Shown one piece after another: positions 19,575 through 29,410 of a stretch of 64,000 nucleotides of DNA; within the stretch, counting starts at the first letter, position 1; every line of letters begins with the position of its first letter. The DNA is from Aphrocallistes beatrix. Its lineage: Eukaryota; Porifera; Hexactinellida; Sceptrulophora; Aphrocallistidae. The stretch spans positions 248,001 through 312,000 of the forward strand of contig OY725505.1 in the NCBI GenBank assembly GCA_963281255.1, in the 5' to 3' direction. The notes beneath the pieces were generated by a model. The model ran no database searches. It saw only the letters and a program-made list of their open reading frames with translations, and was not told where the DNA came from. A program made the position numbers and the translations under genes.

Positions 19575-22500
19575 CAGGACGTTTCTAGGGGGGGGGGGGG
19601 GGGGCTGTAGCTCCCTCAGATTTGGCTTGTCCACTCTCTTCCCTTCCCTTTTTAATCTCTTTATGCTTGGGGATTATGGTGGATATATTTATAAAATACA
19701 TTTCTGCCTGGATTTTTTTGCTTGCCCCCCCCCCCCCCCCCCAGTTTCAGAAAGCTAGAAACGCCACTGATGCTAAACAATATCATACAATGGCTTCAAA
19801 GTTTTTTAAAATTTAAGAAAAACGCAATTTACACAATTTGCGTTATTTCAACCCTTTCTATGGTTAAGTTATTGATACTAGAACTAACATTAGAATCAAG
19901 CCTCAGTTTCTTCTGATCGAGAATAATCATTTCTTTTTTCAACTTCTCAAGGTTAACTTTCTGCTGTTGCGTGCGAGTAACGATTCGAACCATTTCTGAC
20001 TGTTCACGCAACCAAAAATGTTCTAACTTCTGGCATTCCTCGACTGAAGCTTGCATCTGTTTTGTGAGTTGTTTGACTGTCAATTCTAATGGGCCCAATT
20101 CTTGCTCTGCACCTTCTCGGCCTAATTTGGGAATAACATTGATATCTTAATGTAGTATGGCGATTTCTGGTTATATAGAAACGGTATGGATCATTTTTAT
20201 GAGACCCCCTTGAACGAAAAATAATTTTAGAGAAGTTGTATACTATCCAAACAATGGATACAAATTATAAATGCTGAGAGAAAATGAAAAAAATGAGTAA
20301 AAATCAGAAATCATGAAAAATTTTGGGATGACCTTACATGCCAAATTTGGTAAAATCAGAGTTAGATTTCGCAGGATACCACTCTATGAGAGTTGAATTA
20401 ATAAAATGAATCATCATCCTTATCTTAGATCATAAATATCTCTGTTATTAATCCCATTATTAACAACCTGAAATAATTTTGTCAATATTCTTGTTGATTT
20501 GATCAATCTGTGTCTGTTTCCTATCAATCAGTGTATTTTGCTTGTGGATTTCTTGTTCGCAGCGAGATATGAGTGAATTCTGTTCTTGCAGCTGTTTCTC
20601 ATAATTCTCAAGAATCTTACTCAATTCTTTCAATTGAGAAGTATAACGAGATAAATCTAAGTCTTTTGTTGCAATGTTATTCTCCAGCTTTATAGCTGAA
20701 CTCTCAAGTTCTCGAAACTGAATAGAAAGAAGAGAATAAAAGCTGTGTAAAGGGAATTAAAACAACCACAACTCTCCATTAGTAACATTTCATACTTTCA
20801 GTTTAAAATTTTGTATATAGAAGATCAAAACGGAGTTAGGGACATTAGAATATTTCAGAAATGTGCACTTTCATTCTATACATACACATTTGGCATTTAA
20901 TGTCATTGTTTCAGTCCAAATGCGTTTCGATGCCAAACGCGTTTGGACTGCAACATAGTAGAAGAGAAATACAGTTTACTCCGCTTAATAGTGTCACTGT
21001 TTAATCGGTCCAGGGTCACTGTTTAATCAGGGCACACAACTCTTACACATAGAAGCTAATAAAATATTTCGGGTAATAGGGTTCTCCGCTTAATCGGGGC
21101 AAAATGTCCTATGACCGATGTGACCCTATTAAGCGGAGTCGACTGTATTTAAACTGTACCAATCACCAGGGATTATTGTAAACAAGCATTTCCTATTTAG
21201 AAAAGTGCTCATATGTTGCCATGGATAAGCATATTACAGTGTCGTTTGCACGGTGAGCTGCATTTGTCAGAATTATCCTAGCTGTCACTTGTCAGAATGG
21301 TTTTTTGGAATCCTAAAAAACATTCTGACAAGTGACAACTAGGATAATTCTGACAAATGACAACCTCAAATTCTGACAAATGCATGCACCTCGTTTGCAC
21401 ACTACAAAGTTTACCAGGGGATTTCTATTTCTACTCTTGGACCTCGATTCTTTTCAAGCGATAATAAAACCTTAAAATCATATCGCTACCTCTTTCCTGG
21501 CCATGTCGATATCTCGAGCAGTTCGCTGTGAAGCTTTATCAATAGTCAACTGAGTCATCACAGTCTCCATAACAGTATCCTCCAGCTTGATTTTCTCCAT
21601 CGCTTCCCTTTCCAACTGAGTTCGCAAAGCTCTCAGCTGATTCTCTCTCAGGATTTTATCAGTGTTAGCTCTCTGCAGTTGCTGCTCTGTCTCATGGAGT
21701 GTACGTGTGTACGTAGCGTAGTCTATGCGTAGGGCTTCTCTTTGTTGTGCATTCAGTTCGAGCTGTTTCTTTAGACTGGCGAGTTCGTGTTCTGTTTGCC
21801 TTATAAGCCCTGGGAATCATGAAACAGTGTATAAACCATAAAATAATATTTATAAAGGAAAAAAGGGGTGTACTGACACCAGGGGGAGTAGAGGAAGGGG
21901 GCATCCGGGAATTTTGCTCCGGGTTTGATCTGTAGTCCCAGACTTCATGGATCGGCTTAAGTCAAAAGCATAGGGAGTAGGGTGTTTCACAAAATTATAA
22001 AGTTTGAATCTTTAGACGCACACTGTTCAAATAGCTTACTTTATTATCAAATATTCACAATAAAAAAATTCAAGCAATTTGGAGATGAGTTCGTGGTCCA
22101 TCAACGTAGGCTCCCCTTCCTGCACATTGGTCCGGTTTGGGCCTTAAAGTTGTAAAAGCCGTACTTCTGATATAAACATAGGATCTAGCAACTTTATATT
22201 GAGATATTTGGGGGTTGTATATCAACTAATAAAACATTTTAATGGGCTAAAATCTACCAGTTCGGATATATTGGTGAGAACAGTTGGGATCCCAAATGTT
22301 TTCACCAATATCTCCGAACTGGTAGATTTTAGGTCATTAAGTTGTATTATTAGCTGGTATAAACCACCCTCAAATTTCACAATTTAAAGTTGCTAGATCC
22401 TTTGCCTATATCAGAAGTCGGCTTTTGCAATTTAAGCCCCAAACCAGACAAATCCCATCATAAATCTGCAGGAGCCTACGTTGCGGGACCACTAAATAAT

Positions 22501-25500
22501 CTCCAAATTGCTTGAATTTTGTATGGTGAACATTTGGTACCGTAAACTGGGGCGCCTTGGCCCTAAGAGGTCGCTTTGTCCCACAGTAGCAATTTTAATA
22601 AAGTATACTCAAACTTATGAATCAATGTATTTAAACCGCAATATTAAAGTGTGAGTATATTTCATTAAAATTGCTATTGTGGGACAAAGCAACCTCTTAG
22701 GGCCAAAGTCGACCCACTTAGGGCCAAAGTCGACCAGGTAATCACAGTAAACTATTTGTAGGGTGTGAATCTAAAGATTCAACATTTGAAATTTTTGAAA
22801 CACCCTAATAGGGAGGGCTTTGAATATTCCTCTCAGGACCCTCCCCTGACTGAGGAGTTGTTATTGATTTTCATTGATTGGGAGAATCAATATGATTCTC
22901 CCAATCAATGAATATCAATAATAACTCCTATTGATACTATTCTTCTGCTCAAAACACGAAATAAAGGACCTTCGAATTTCGAATTAAAGAGAGTTAATGG
23001 CTTCTGTTCACCTGTCAAGAGTTCATTCTTTTCTTGCGCTTGTAGAATGGAGCGTTTATAACTTCCCATCTCAGTTCGCATCGTGTTCAATTGGTCCTGA
23101 TTCTCATGCTTAACATTCTGAATGCCAGCCAATGCTTCATCTCTTCGCTGCATCCCAACGAGAGAAGCATTCCACTGTTGCAGAATCTGTTTCCGTTCCA
23201 ACCGCAAAACATCTAATTCAGTGCTGGCTTCGTTGAGAATATTCTTAACTTGTTGAGTTTGGTTGGATTGTCCTTGTTTCTGGGCCTTTTGAAGGTCGAT
23301 GGATTCTTGAAGTTTTTGCACCTGAAATATGGAATGAGGGACAATTGTCAATCAATATACATAGAGTGACGGATACAGTATAATAAACATTAGCATTGGT
23401 TAACTCCAGGAATTTCTAAGCGAGAATTTGGACCAAACAAGTGAATATCCCATATTAACCGTCGAAATCCCGATTCTTAGAAAAGTAAATTCAGAAAAAA
23501 AGTGTGTAAAAAGCGGTTAAATAAGTTCCAAGTCGAAAATTTTCTATTATTTAAGAAACACATTCAAGGAAAGATGGGCTTAATTAAAGAGAGTGATCAC
23601 TTTGAAAAAGAAATAGAAAATGCGATGATAAAACTTGCTATAGTGTTTATTACCTTGTCTGTCAACCAATCCACATATAAATCCTGTTGAATCTTGCCAT
23701 CTTCAGCTTTGCTCACATCTTCCAAAGCTTTATCAGCAGCTCGCTTCGTAACAACGAGGCTCGTCTTGGTGGAATGTAATGCATTCTCCATCATACGGAC
23801 CTCTGATGCAGATTCTTCTGCTTCTTTCCTTCAGGAGTTTATAGGCATCAGAAAGTTCAAAATTTATAAATAAATAAATAATTGGTTGCAGAGGGAGTTT
23901 CCTTATGGCAGTGGTTCCCAACACATAGTATCATATCAGAGAGTCCACGGGGTGGGATACCGACAGTTCGATACACGACAATTCGGTACATTACTATTCA
24001 GTATTGAGTAAACAGAAACTTTATAGATTATCAACTATTTGCCAAATAGTATTTGGTCTAACCGAATATTGAACTATTCGGTTGCAACCTTGATATATAG
24101 TACATATACGCGTATTTTCAAATTTGGTGGTTAATCTATTTATCACATAGCTTGAGAAATTTCTTTCTTTCGGTCTGTGAATAATGTTTTTTCAAATTTT
24201 TGGCTTTTTATAACATCTGGGGTTCGGGGACTTCAATTTCTAAGACGAATATTTTCCAGGTTATTGGGTGAATTGCGCTTATTTCCGCTGAATTTTGCAA
24301 TAATTTGGTCATAGATAAATACATTGATTTATTAAAACTCTTAAATTACCTGGGGACATTTCTATTTATAGCAAATACCCCACACTTCTAAGGTTTCCCC
24401 GCCCAAAATGACTTAATCGGAAATGAGCTAGCAAAAATCTAGCGCCATTTTAAACCAATAAAACTAAAACTTTTAAATAATTCAATCAACCTACCTCCTC
24501 TGTGCCTCTTCCTTCTGCCGTTGAGACAGATGTCTAGATATTGTATCGTGATACTGCCTCGCTTCCTTCAGTAGATTATCTTCCTGGTTGCGTTTCTCAC
24601 TCAGCTCAGCTATTTCATCTTGAACAGATTCTAAACTAGACTAGAGAATAGGATAGGAGAGAGATTAAGTATACACATACATGCCAACTCTTGAGGCATT
24701 ATAAAGGCTGGACATAATAAGGAAATTTCATTTATAATGGGATACTTCTCATAGCCTATATTGGATTGGTATCAAGTCGAGTTGAAGTTATGGACAAAGT
24801 TTGGTCCGTTAGTGCAAGCAAGCGAAGCGCGCTTGTCAAGAATATAAATTAAAAAATTCGGAATGAGTTGTTAAAAATGCGAAGAATCTCACCACATTCC
24901 ATACCTCAGGGGTATTTTAAGGTTGAGACCTTGGTGTAATCCAGCTTAATTAACCGTGGTGTTAACCACATAAAATTTGAACCTAGCAATATATATATAT
25001 ATATATATATATATATGGTATGGTGGAAATAGTTCGACTTTCCAAAAAAGGAAATAGTTCGGAAAAAATTCCACCATTAATCCTAATGATAAAAAGTCGC
25101 TAAAAAGTCAACTATTTCCTTTTTCGAAAAGTCGAACCATTTCCGCATTACCATATATCCTTTAAAAAAACATTCCATACCTGTTGTTTGGCAAGTTGTT
25201 GCTGGATGGCATACAGCTCAACCCCAACGTTTTCTCTTTCTTTCTGGGCAGCTTTCAACGCCTCCTTCTCAGCATACAACTGCAGTCTTAGCTCTTCACG
25301 TTTCTTAGTCAGTTGAGATTTGAGTGCATCTTGTACCCTCCTCATGAGAGGATGGTCAGGTGCGAGCACTAACATGTCTTCTTCGTCTGCATCGGCGTTT
25401 CCTACATCGATGCCGCTCTCTGATTCCTGAAGAAAAGAATCTTGTAGTTAAGCCTTGAAAAATATTAACTAATTCGATTTAATCGATATTTGTACTACAG

Positions 25501-26939
25501 TAGATGTTGGATATAAGAACATTCTACTAGAAAACGGTTGACATATACCTCATATAATTTATGCCGGTTATAAGAACATTATACCGTAAACTGGGGCGAC
25601 TTTGACCCTAAGAGGTAGCTTTGTCCCACAATAGCAATTTTAATAAAATATACTCAAACTTACGAATCAATGTAATCACATTGATAATATGTTGAATGAA
25701 ACTCTCAATATATCCAAAGGTATTTAAACTGCAATATTACTAAGTTTGAGTATATTTTATTAAAATTGCTATTGTGGGACAAAGCCACCTCTTAGGGCCA
25801 AAGTCGCCCCAGTTTATGGTATGCAGTTCCCAACAACGGTGTTCTTATAACCGGAATCCACTATATTATTTCCCAGTATATTTTATATATGGTATGGCGG
25901 AAATAGTTCGCAAAAAACGGATATAGTTCGACTTTTCAAAAAAGGAAATAGTTCACATAAAAACGATCATTATTAATCATAACAAGCGCGCTTCGCTTGC
26001 TTGCGCTGCGCGGCTGGCGAACACTTCGTGTCCGCCGGAGACTCCCTTCGGTCGCCTGGAGGTGACATTGGTTAATTATAAGGGAGATATCATCTCTAAA
26101 TATGTCCATCTTAGTTTTAAAATTGATATCACTCGAAAAAACACCAAATTTGACAATTTTTAAAATTTTGATGAGTAATGATGACGTCATAGCAAAGTGA
26201 TGAGTCATCATTTTTTGATGATAGTTGCATCATATGTGAGACGTGTTAGTATACAGATTCTATTAAAATTTCAGCCTTCTATCTCCTATAATGGCTGAGT
26301 TATGCCCGAATAACGGTGTTGCTTAACTTTTAAAAATATGACAATGACGTCACAATTCCATGATGAGTCGACATTTTGGTCTGAGCTCAGAACTTACTGG
26401 AGTCATAGCCAAAAGACTCCCACATGCCAAAAATCAGCTTTCTACGCCCGGCAGTTTCTTCAATCAATTCGTTGCATATATATATATATATATATACACA
26501 TTAATCGAGTTTTAATAGTAAGGATGATAAAAAGTCGAACTATTTCCTAAATCTGTAATTCGAACTATTTCCTTTTTCGAAAAGTCGAACCATTTCAGCA
26601 TTATCCATATAATTTATGCCGGTTATAAGAACACTATATGCAGTTCCCAACAACGGTGTTCTTATAACCGGCATCCACTGTATTATTTCCCTGTGTATTT
26701 TATATTTATAGTTTAGATCCCACATGTATATTACTTTCTCGCTAAAATGGCTCAAACCACCAAAAAAGAGTAAGCAACATTTCAGGTCATTTAATCATAA
26801 ATTCTATAAAATTACAAATTGTGGGGTACAATAATATTTGATACCTCTGTAAACTAACCTGCTCATCTCTGTATTGGATCGTTGGATCATTATCTTCCCC
26901 GATGTAGTCAGTTGCTGCTGCTACTCCCAACTGAGACAT
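17831..26939 (-). CDS. CCDC40: Coiled-coil domain-containing protein 40 (CCDC40), 11 coding exons
   Basis: CCDC40 pairs with CCDC39 as the 96-nm axonemal ruler that positions inner dynein arms and radial spokes in motile cilia. Coding exons (- strand, high to low): 26939-26859, 25426-25181, 24640-24495, 23828-23654, 23321-23012, 21809-21490, 20717-20468, 20121-19853, 19324-18902, 18685-18487, 18207-17831. All junctions are GT-AG and in phase, totalling 2796 nt (931 aa). Recognisable CCDC40 segments include DHPLMRRVQDALKSQLTKK and VELYAIQQQLAKQQ (exon 2), KIQQDLYVDWLTDK (exon 4), ELGPLELTVKQLTKQM (exon 8) and DMEKAVYRREAI (exon 10). Nearly all of it is predicted coiled coil. The acidic N-terminus is short compared with vertebrate CCDC40 (about 1140 aa). 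The exon 8 donor (AGG/GTTGAA) is weak, so that edge is less certain. Confidence 0.92.
19351..19538 (-). mobile_element. MITE family A copy in CCDC40 intron 8
   Basis: Ends cagtcgactccg and cggagtcgactg, flanked by TA on both sides and next to a TA microsatellite. This copy is in the orientation I call minus (gtcagagga-side first). Family A is the commonest element in the window. Confidence 0.8.
19573..19768. mobile_element. Element bounded by G17 and C18 tracts
   Basis: The left side reads caggacgtttctag then 17 G (19588-19604). The right side has 18 C (19725-19742) then agtttcagaaagctagaaac and gccactg. The two sides are inverted copies (gtttctag and ctagaaac). It lies inside CCDC40 intron 8. 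Probably a hAT-like MITE judging by the cagtggcgtttctag terminus; no duplication confirmed. Confidence 0.55.
20971..21147 (+). mobile_element. MITE family A copy in CCDC40 intron 6
   Basis: Starts acagtttactccgcttaata and ends aagcggagtcgactgta, with the family's internal sequence (cacatagaagctaat, gaccgatgtgacc). Confidence 0.75.
21258..21383. repeat. Foldback repeat in CCDC40 intron 6
   Basis: The left arm has tgcatttgtcagaattatcc then cttgtcagaatg. The right arm carries the complements, including ggataattctgacaaatg and a further ctgacaaatgca. Arms of about 50 bp form a hairpin with a short loop. Confidence 0.6.
21979..22806. mobile_element. Long foldback element in CCDC40 intron 5
   Basis: The outer ends agggtgtttcac and gaaacaccct pair. 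The inner parts pair over hundreds of bases: for example ttcaagcaatttggaga near 22068 with tctccaaattgcttgaa near 22500, and aaaatctaccagttcgg near 22250 with its complement near 22315. The arms are about 300 bp of imperfect inverted repeat. A second MITE (22540-22738) sits in the right arm. Confidence 0.7.
22540..22738. mobile_element. MITE G nested in the foldback element
   Basis: Begins ccgtaaactggggcgcct on TA and ends agggccaaagtcgaccagg on TA. An internal inverted repeat includes gctttgtcccaca and its complement tgtgggacaaagc. A relative lies at 25584-25819. Confidence 0.65.
22853..22928. repeat. Near-perfect 36-bp-arm hairpin
   Basis: The left arm contains ttcattgattgggagaatca and the right arm its exact complement tgattctcccaatcaatgaa. 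The outer parts (ggagttgttattgat and atcaataataactcc) pair with one or two mismatches. The loop is about 4 nt. It is 84 bp downstream (- strand) of the CCDC40 exon 5 donor. Confidence 0.7.
24345..24445. repeat. Dispersed repeat F copy in CCDC40 intron 3
   Basis: Contains ggggacatttctatttatag and tccccgcccaaaatgactta, then ggaaatgagctagcaaaa. Same family as 3797-3963. Confidence 0.5.
25014..25157. mobile_element. MITE H, short copy in CCDC40 intron 2
   Basis: Palindromic ends atatggtatggtggaaatag and gaaccatttccgcattacca, next to a TA microsatellite. A longer relative with about 570 extra internal bases lies at 25887-26610 in CCDC40 intron 1. Confidence 0.6.
25496..25865. mobile_element. MITE X, copy 2, interrupted by MITE G
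   Basis: The outer ends tacagtagatgttggatata and ttcttataaccggaatccac match copy 1 (10938-11063). MITE G is inserted at 25584-25819 on a TA in the sequence that reads aacatcatatgcagttccc in copy 1. Confidence 0.65.
25584..25819. mobile_element. MITE G nested in MITE X
   Basis: Begins ccgtaaactggggcgacttt and ends agtcgccccagtttatgg, inverted over about 20 bp and flanked by TA. Internal complementary arms (ctttgtcccacaatagcaat and its complement) make it strongly foldback. Confidence 0.75.
25887..26610. mobile_element. MITE H, long copy in CCDC40 intron 1
   Basis: The ends match 25014-25157. The interior includes a GC-richer patch near 25985-26060 (gcgcgcttcgcttgcttgcg) and sequence related to element E near 26160-26230 (gatgactcatcac in complement). 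No transposase is seen. A third MITE X piece follows at 26603-26692. Confidence 0.5.
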
Positions 26940-27365
26940 GACACAAATATACTAAATGCTAACACAAGAAAAATGACAAACTATTACACTGAAATTATAC
27001 TATTTTTTTTATTGTATCATTATTATAAGATGATAAAGCAATACAATGACGTTTGTGATTAGTCTGTTTTCTTTTTATAAATCATTGTTTTAATCATTTT
27101 TGACTGAGTTTCTACATAAACTGACTAACACTATTTAAAATGATTACTAAATAGCACGAGACATTTGAGATAAATTTTTTAATTAAATATACATTCATTA
27201 AGATTATGTGTAAATAGTTGGATAAAATAGTATTGATTACATTTCTGGAAACTGAAACAAATCAAAACACAGCTTAGGAAAAATAGGAAAATATTATTAT
27301 AAAAATTCCCTATACTATTTCGGGACATTGTGCAATTGAGTTCTTTAATAAGAAACTTTGAGTAT

Positions 27366-27373
27366 TTATATAG
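27366..27373 (+). promoter_or_regulatory. TATA-like box of the multi-pass membrane protein gene
   Basis: TTATATAG-type sequence about 40-46 bp upstream of the ATG at 27412, in the 470-bp space shared with the CCDC40 start. Confidence 0.35.
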
Positions 27374-27411
27374 AATTTAGCTGAGTCTTTATAACGATTG
27401 GAGGCTCTGAA

Positions 27412-28614
27412 ATGAATTTTTCTACAAACAATCAATCAACGAATGGAATTTATGACTGGATTCTCAAATTGAACATATACAGCAATACTCTCTGCGTTCC
27501 GATTCTTTTTTTGAACGGAACTTTCTTATTTTTTCTTTCCCTCGCTTGGAGTATGTATTTAATTAAACAACTCTATGAACATCATCGACTATCCAAAAGT
27601 AGCGAGAAGTCCCAAAATACTATGGCTGAAGTATATTACAAAAATCTTTCAAAAAATCAGTCTATAAAAGGTGTAAAATTTTTATTTTTCCTTTCAATTT
27701 GCTTATTTGAATGCGGAATTTGCATTTTACTAGCCTTTCAATTTTTGGATAATTTCTTAGTACGTAAGCAAACATTTCACCACAAAAAACACTTGAGTTC
27801 AGGAATAAACTACAATACTTTCCATTTCACAATAGAATCATTCTTGGTAATTTCAATGCTGTCATTTAAGGTTCGGGCGATTCAATTATTAGTTGGATTC
27901 TCATTCTATTCAATTATAACGTTAGTACGTTTACTCACGGAGTACATGTGTTCTATTTATGATTTCTTTGAAGACAAACCGTACATTTTCGCTAAACTAT
28001 TGCTCTCATTTGGGACTATCTCCGTCATTACATTTATTGGTTTGTTTCGCCAGCTATCAATATTCGCATATGTCTCAATCGCTTTTGCAATGTCCTATCA
28101 GTTCATTCGTCTATTTATTGCTATGAAAAGATTGAAAAAGATTCTCTCTAAGCGACTTTTTGATGCTGAAAACTTCGAATTACAAAGTCTATTCAAGATA
28201 AATTATTTCAAAAAGAAGCATTGGGAATTCAAAATTGCATCTGGAATTATATTGATCGCATTTTTTCTCCAGGTACTTGGCTTTTTTTATTTATCAATCC
28301 ATCCAGTTGTCATAATAGTTCTCTCGTCCCCAGATACATGGTTGAACATTATATTATACAACCAAAATTTTCATTTAAAATCGTATCCAGTTAAAATGTA
28401 TAATTTTGCGATCTCCACTCTTTTCGAATTAACCATAGCAACTGGGTTAACTTTGCAGGTGATACCCTACCTGTTGGTAACACTGAGTCTCATATGTCGT
28501 AATATGAAGAAAAGGTTCCAAAGCATTGGAAAGCTCTATGATCGTAAAAGGATTGAATCTCAGATAAGAAGGAATAACGAGGCATATACTCGGAATCATT
28601 ATCTCCACTACTGA
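27412..28614 (+). CDS. Orphan multi-pass (about seven-helix) membrane protein, intronless
   Basis: A 400-codon single exon starting at the ATG at 27412. Hydrophobic stretches at about residues 31-55, 88-113, 140-178 (long, possibly two helices), 194-240 (two helices), 272-305 and 340-372 suggest seven membrane passes. The tail is basic and hydrophilic (ending NEAYTRNHYLHY). The N-terminus is short with N-x-S/T sites (NQST), which fits an outside N-terminus. I do not see DRY, NPxxY, the Frizzled or adhesion signatures, or an insect receptor tail motif, so I leave it unassigned. A receptor-like role is inference from topology only. It is divergent from CCDC40, which starts 473 bp away. AATAAA at 28729. 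Confidence 0.75.
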   Translation: MNFSTNNQSTNGIYDWILKLNIYSNTLCVPILFLNGTFLFFLSLAWSMYLIKQLYEHHRLSKSSEKSQNTMAEVYYKNLSKNQSIKGVKFLFFLSICLFECGICILLAFQFLDNFLVRKQTFHHKKHLSSGINYNTFHFTIESFLVISMLSFKVRAIQLLVGFSFYSIITLVRLLTEYMCSIYDFFEDKPYIFAKLLLSFGTISVITFIGLFRQLSIFAYVSIAFAMSYQFIRLFIAMKRLKKILSKRLFDAENFELQSLFKINYFKKKHWEFKIASGIILIAFFLQVLGFFYLSIHPVVIIVLSSPDTWLNIILYNQNFHLKSYPVKMYNFAISTLFELTIATGLTLQVIPYLLVTLSLICRNMKKRFQSIGKLYDRKRIESQIRRNNEAYTRNHYLHY

Positions 28615-28728
28615 CTTGTATTGATTATTAATTATATTTATGATTAACTTTGGCTTGAATAATTAATTCTACATCAAAATATGTTGTTTTAAATGCTCTG
28701 CATGTGTCTAAATTTTTTATACTTATTC

Positions 28729-28734
28729 AATAAA
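28729..28734 (+). terminator. Polyadenylation signal of the membrane protein gene
   Basis: AATAAA 115 bp after the stop codon. Confidence 0.5.
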
Positions 28735-28807
28735 AATTATCAAACTAAATATTTTCCTTTATCTTGTTTACGGGACCTTATTAACCCAAGTTCAGCTCAG
28801 GAGAGAG

Positions 28808-29232
28808 TACAGTCGAGGTCGTTTTTGTCCAATTGATTTCATAGCCTAGGCGACAAAAAAACATTATTTTGTAATGGAGTTACTATATTAATAAATAAAA
28901 CAATGTTTACAGAGGCATAGCTCCAAAAAAATTCGGGGTCAAAAAACTACTCCAACTGAAGTGGCTTTCTCGAGGGTTCACATATGATATTAAATTTTTT
29001 ATAAATGAATTCAAAGTTTGAACAAACTTGCTTCAAGCTATCCTTTACAGTCGAAGTCGTGTTTATACCTGAGTTTTTTGTCATCGATTTTTTTTTGTCG
29101 TTAGACCTCTGTAAACATTGTTTTATTAGTAGTGTCGTAACTCCATTTCAAAACAATCAGGTTTTATTGTCTGCCGCTTTTTTTGTCGCGTAGGCTATGA
29201 AATAAATTGGACAAAATAAGACTTCGACTGTA
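28808..29232. mobile_element. MITE family C, one partial and one complete copy
   Basis: The complete copy runs from 29046 (tacagtcgaagtcgtg) to 29232 (acttcgactgta). A left half of another copy starts at 28808 (tacagtcgaggtcg) in the opposite sense. Interior words such as aggctatgaaat and gacaaaaaaac recur near 11453-11532, 13565-13713 and 58348-58400. Confidence 0.6.
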
Positions 29233-29331
29233 TTTTTATGTTTTGAAATAAAACTTATTGGATTTTACCCCAAAGTATAAACTATTTGTAATTCAATTTA
29301 ATGAAAAGAGCAATCTACACAACATGATATA

Positions 29332-29337
29332 TTTATT
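29332..29337 (-). terminator. Polyadenylation signal of the RETREG-like gene
   Basis: AATAAA on the minus strand 74 bp past the stop codon at 29411. Confidence 0.5.
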
Positions 29338-29410
29338 ACAACAAACAACTGTCCTTTTTAGGGGGTATAGGATAACTAAAAGTCAGATTCAAATCAAAGT
29401 AAACAAAAAA

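Noticed and set aside
21692..21904. 70-codon minus-strand frame rich in Thr/Arg
   Set aside because: Wrong-frame reading of CCDC40 exon 6 running into the intron; the correct frame gives coiled coil continuous with the neighbouring exons.
27412..28614. Assignment to rhodopsin-like GPCR or insect gustatory receptor
   Set aside because: The helix number is suggestive, but none of the signature motifs (DRY, NPxxY, TYhhhhhQF) is present.
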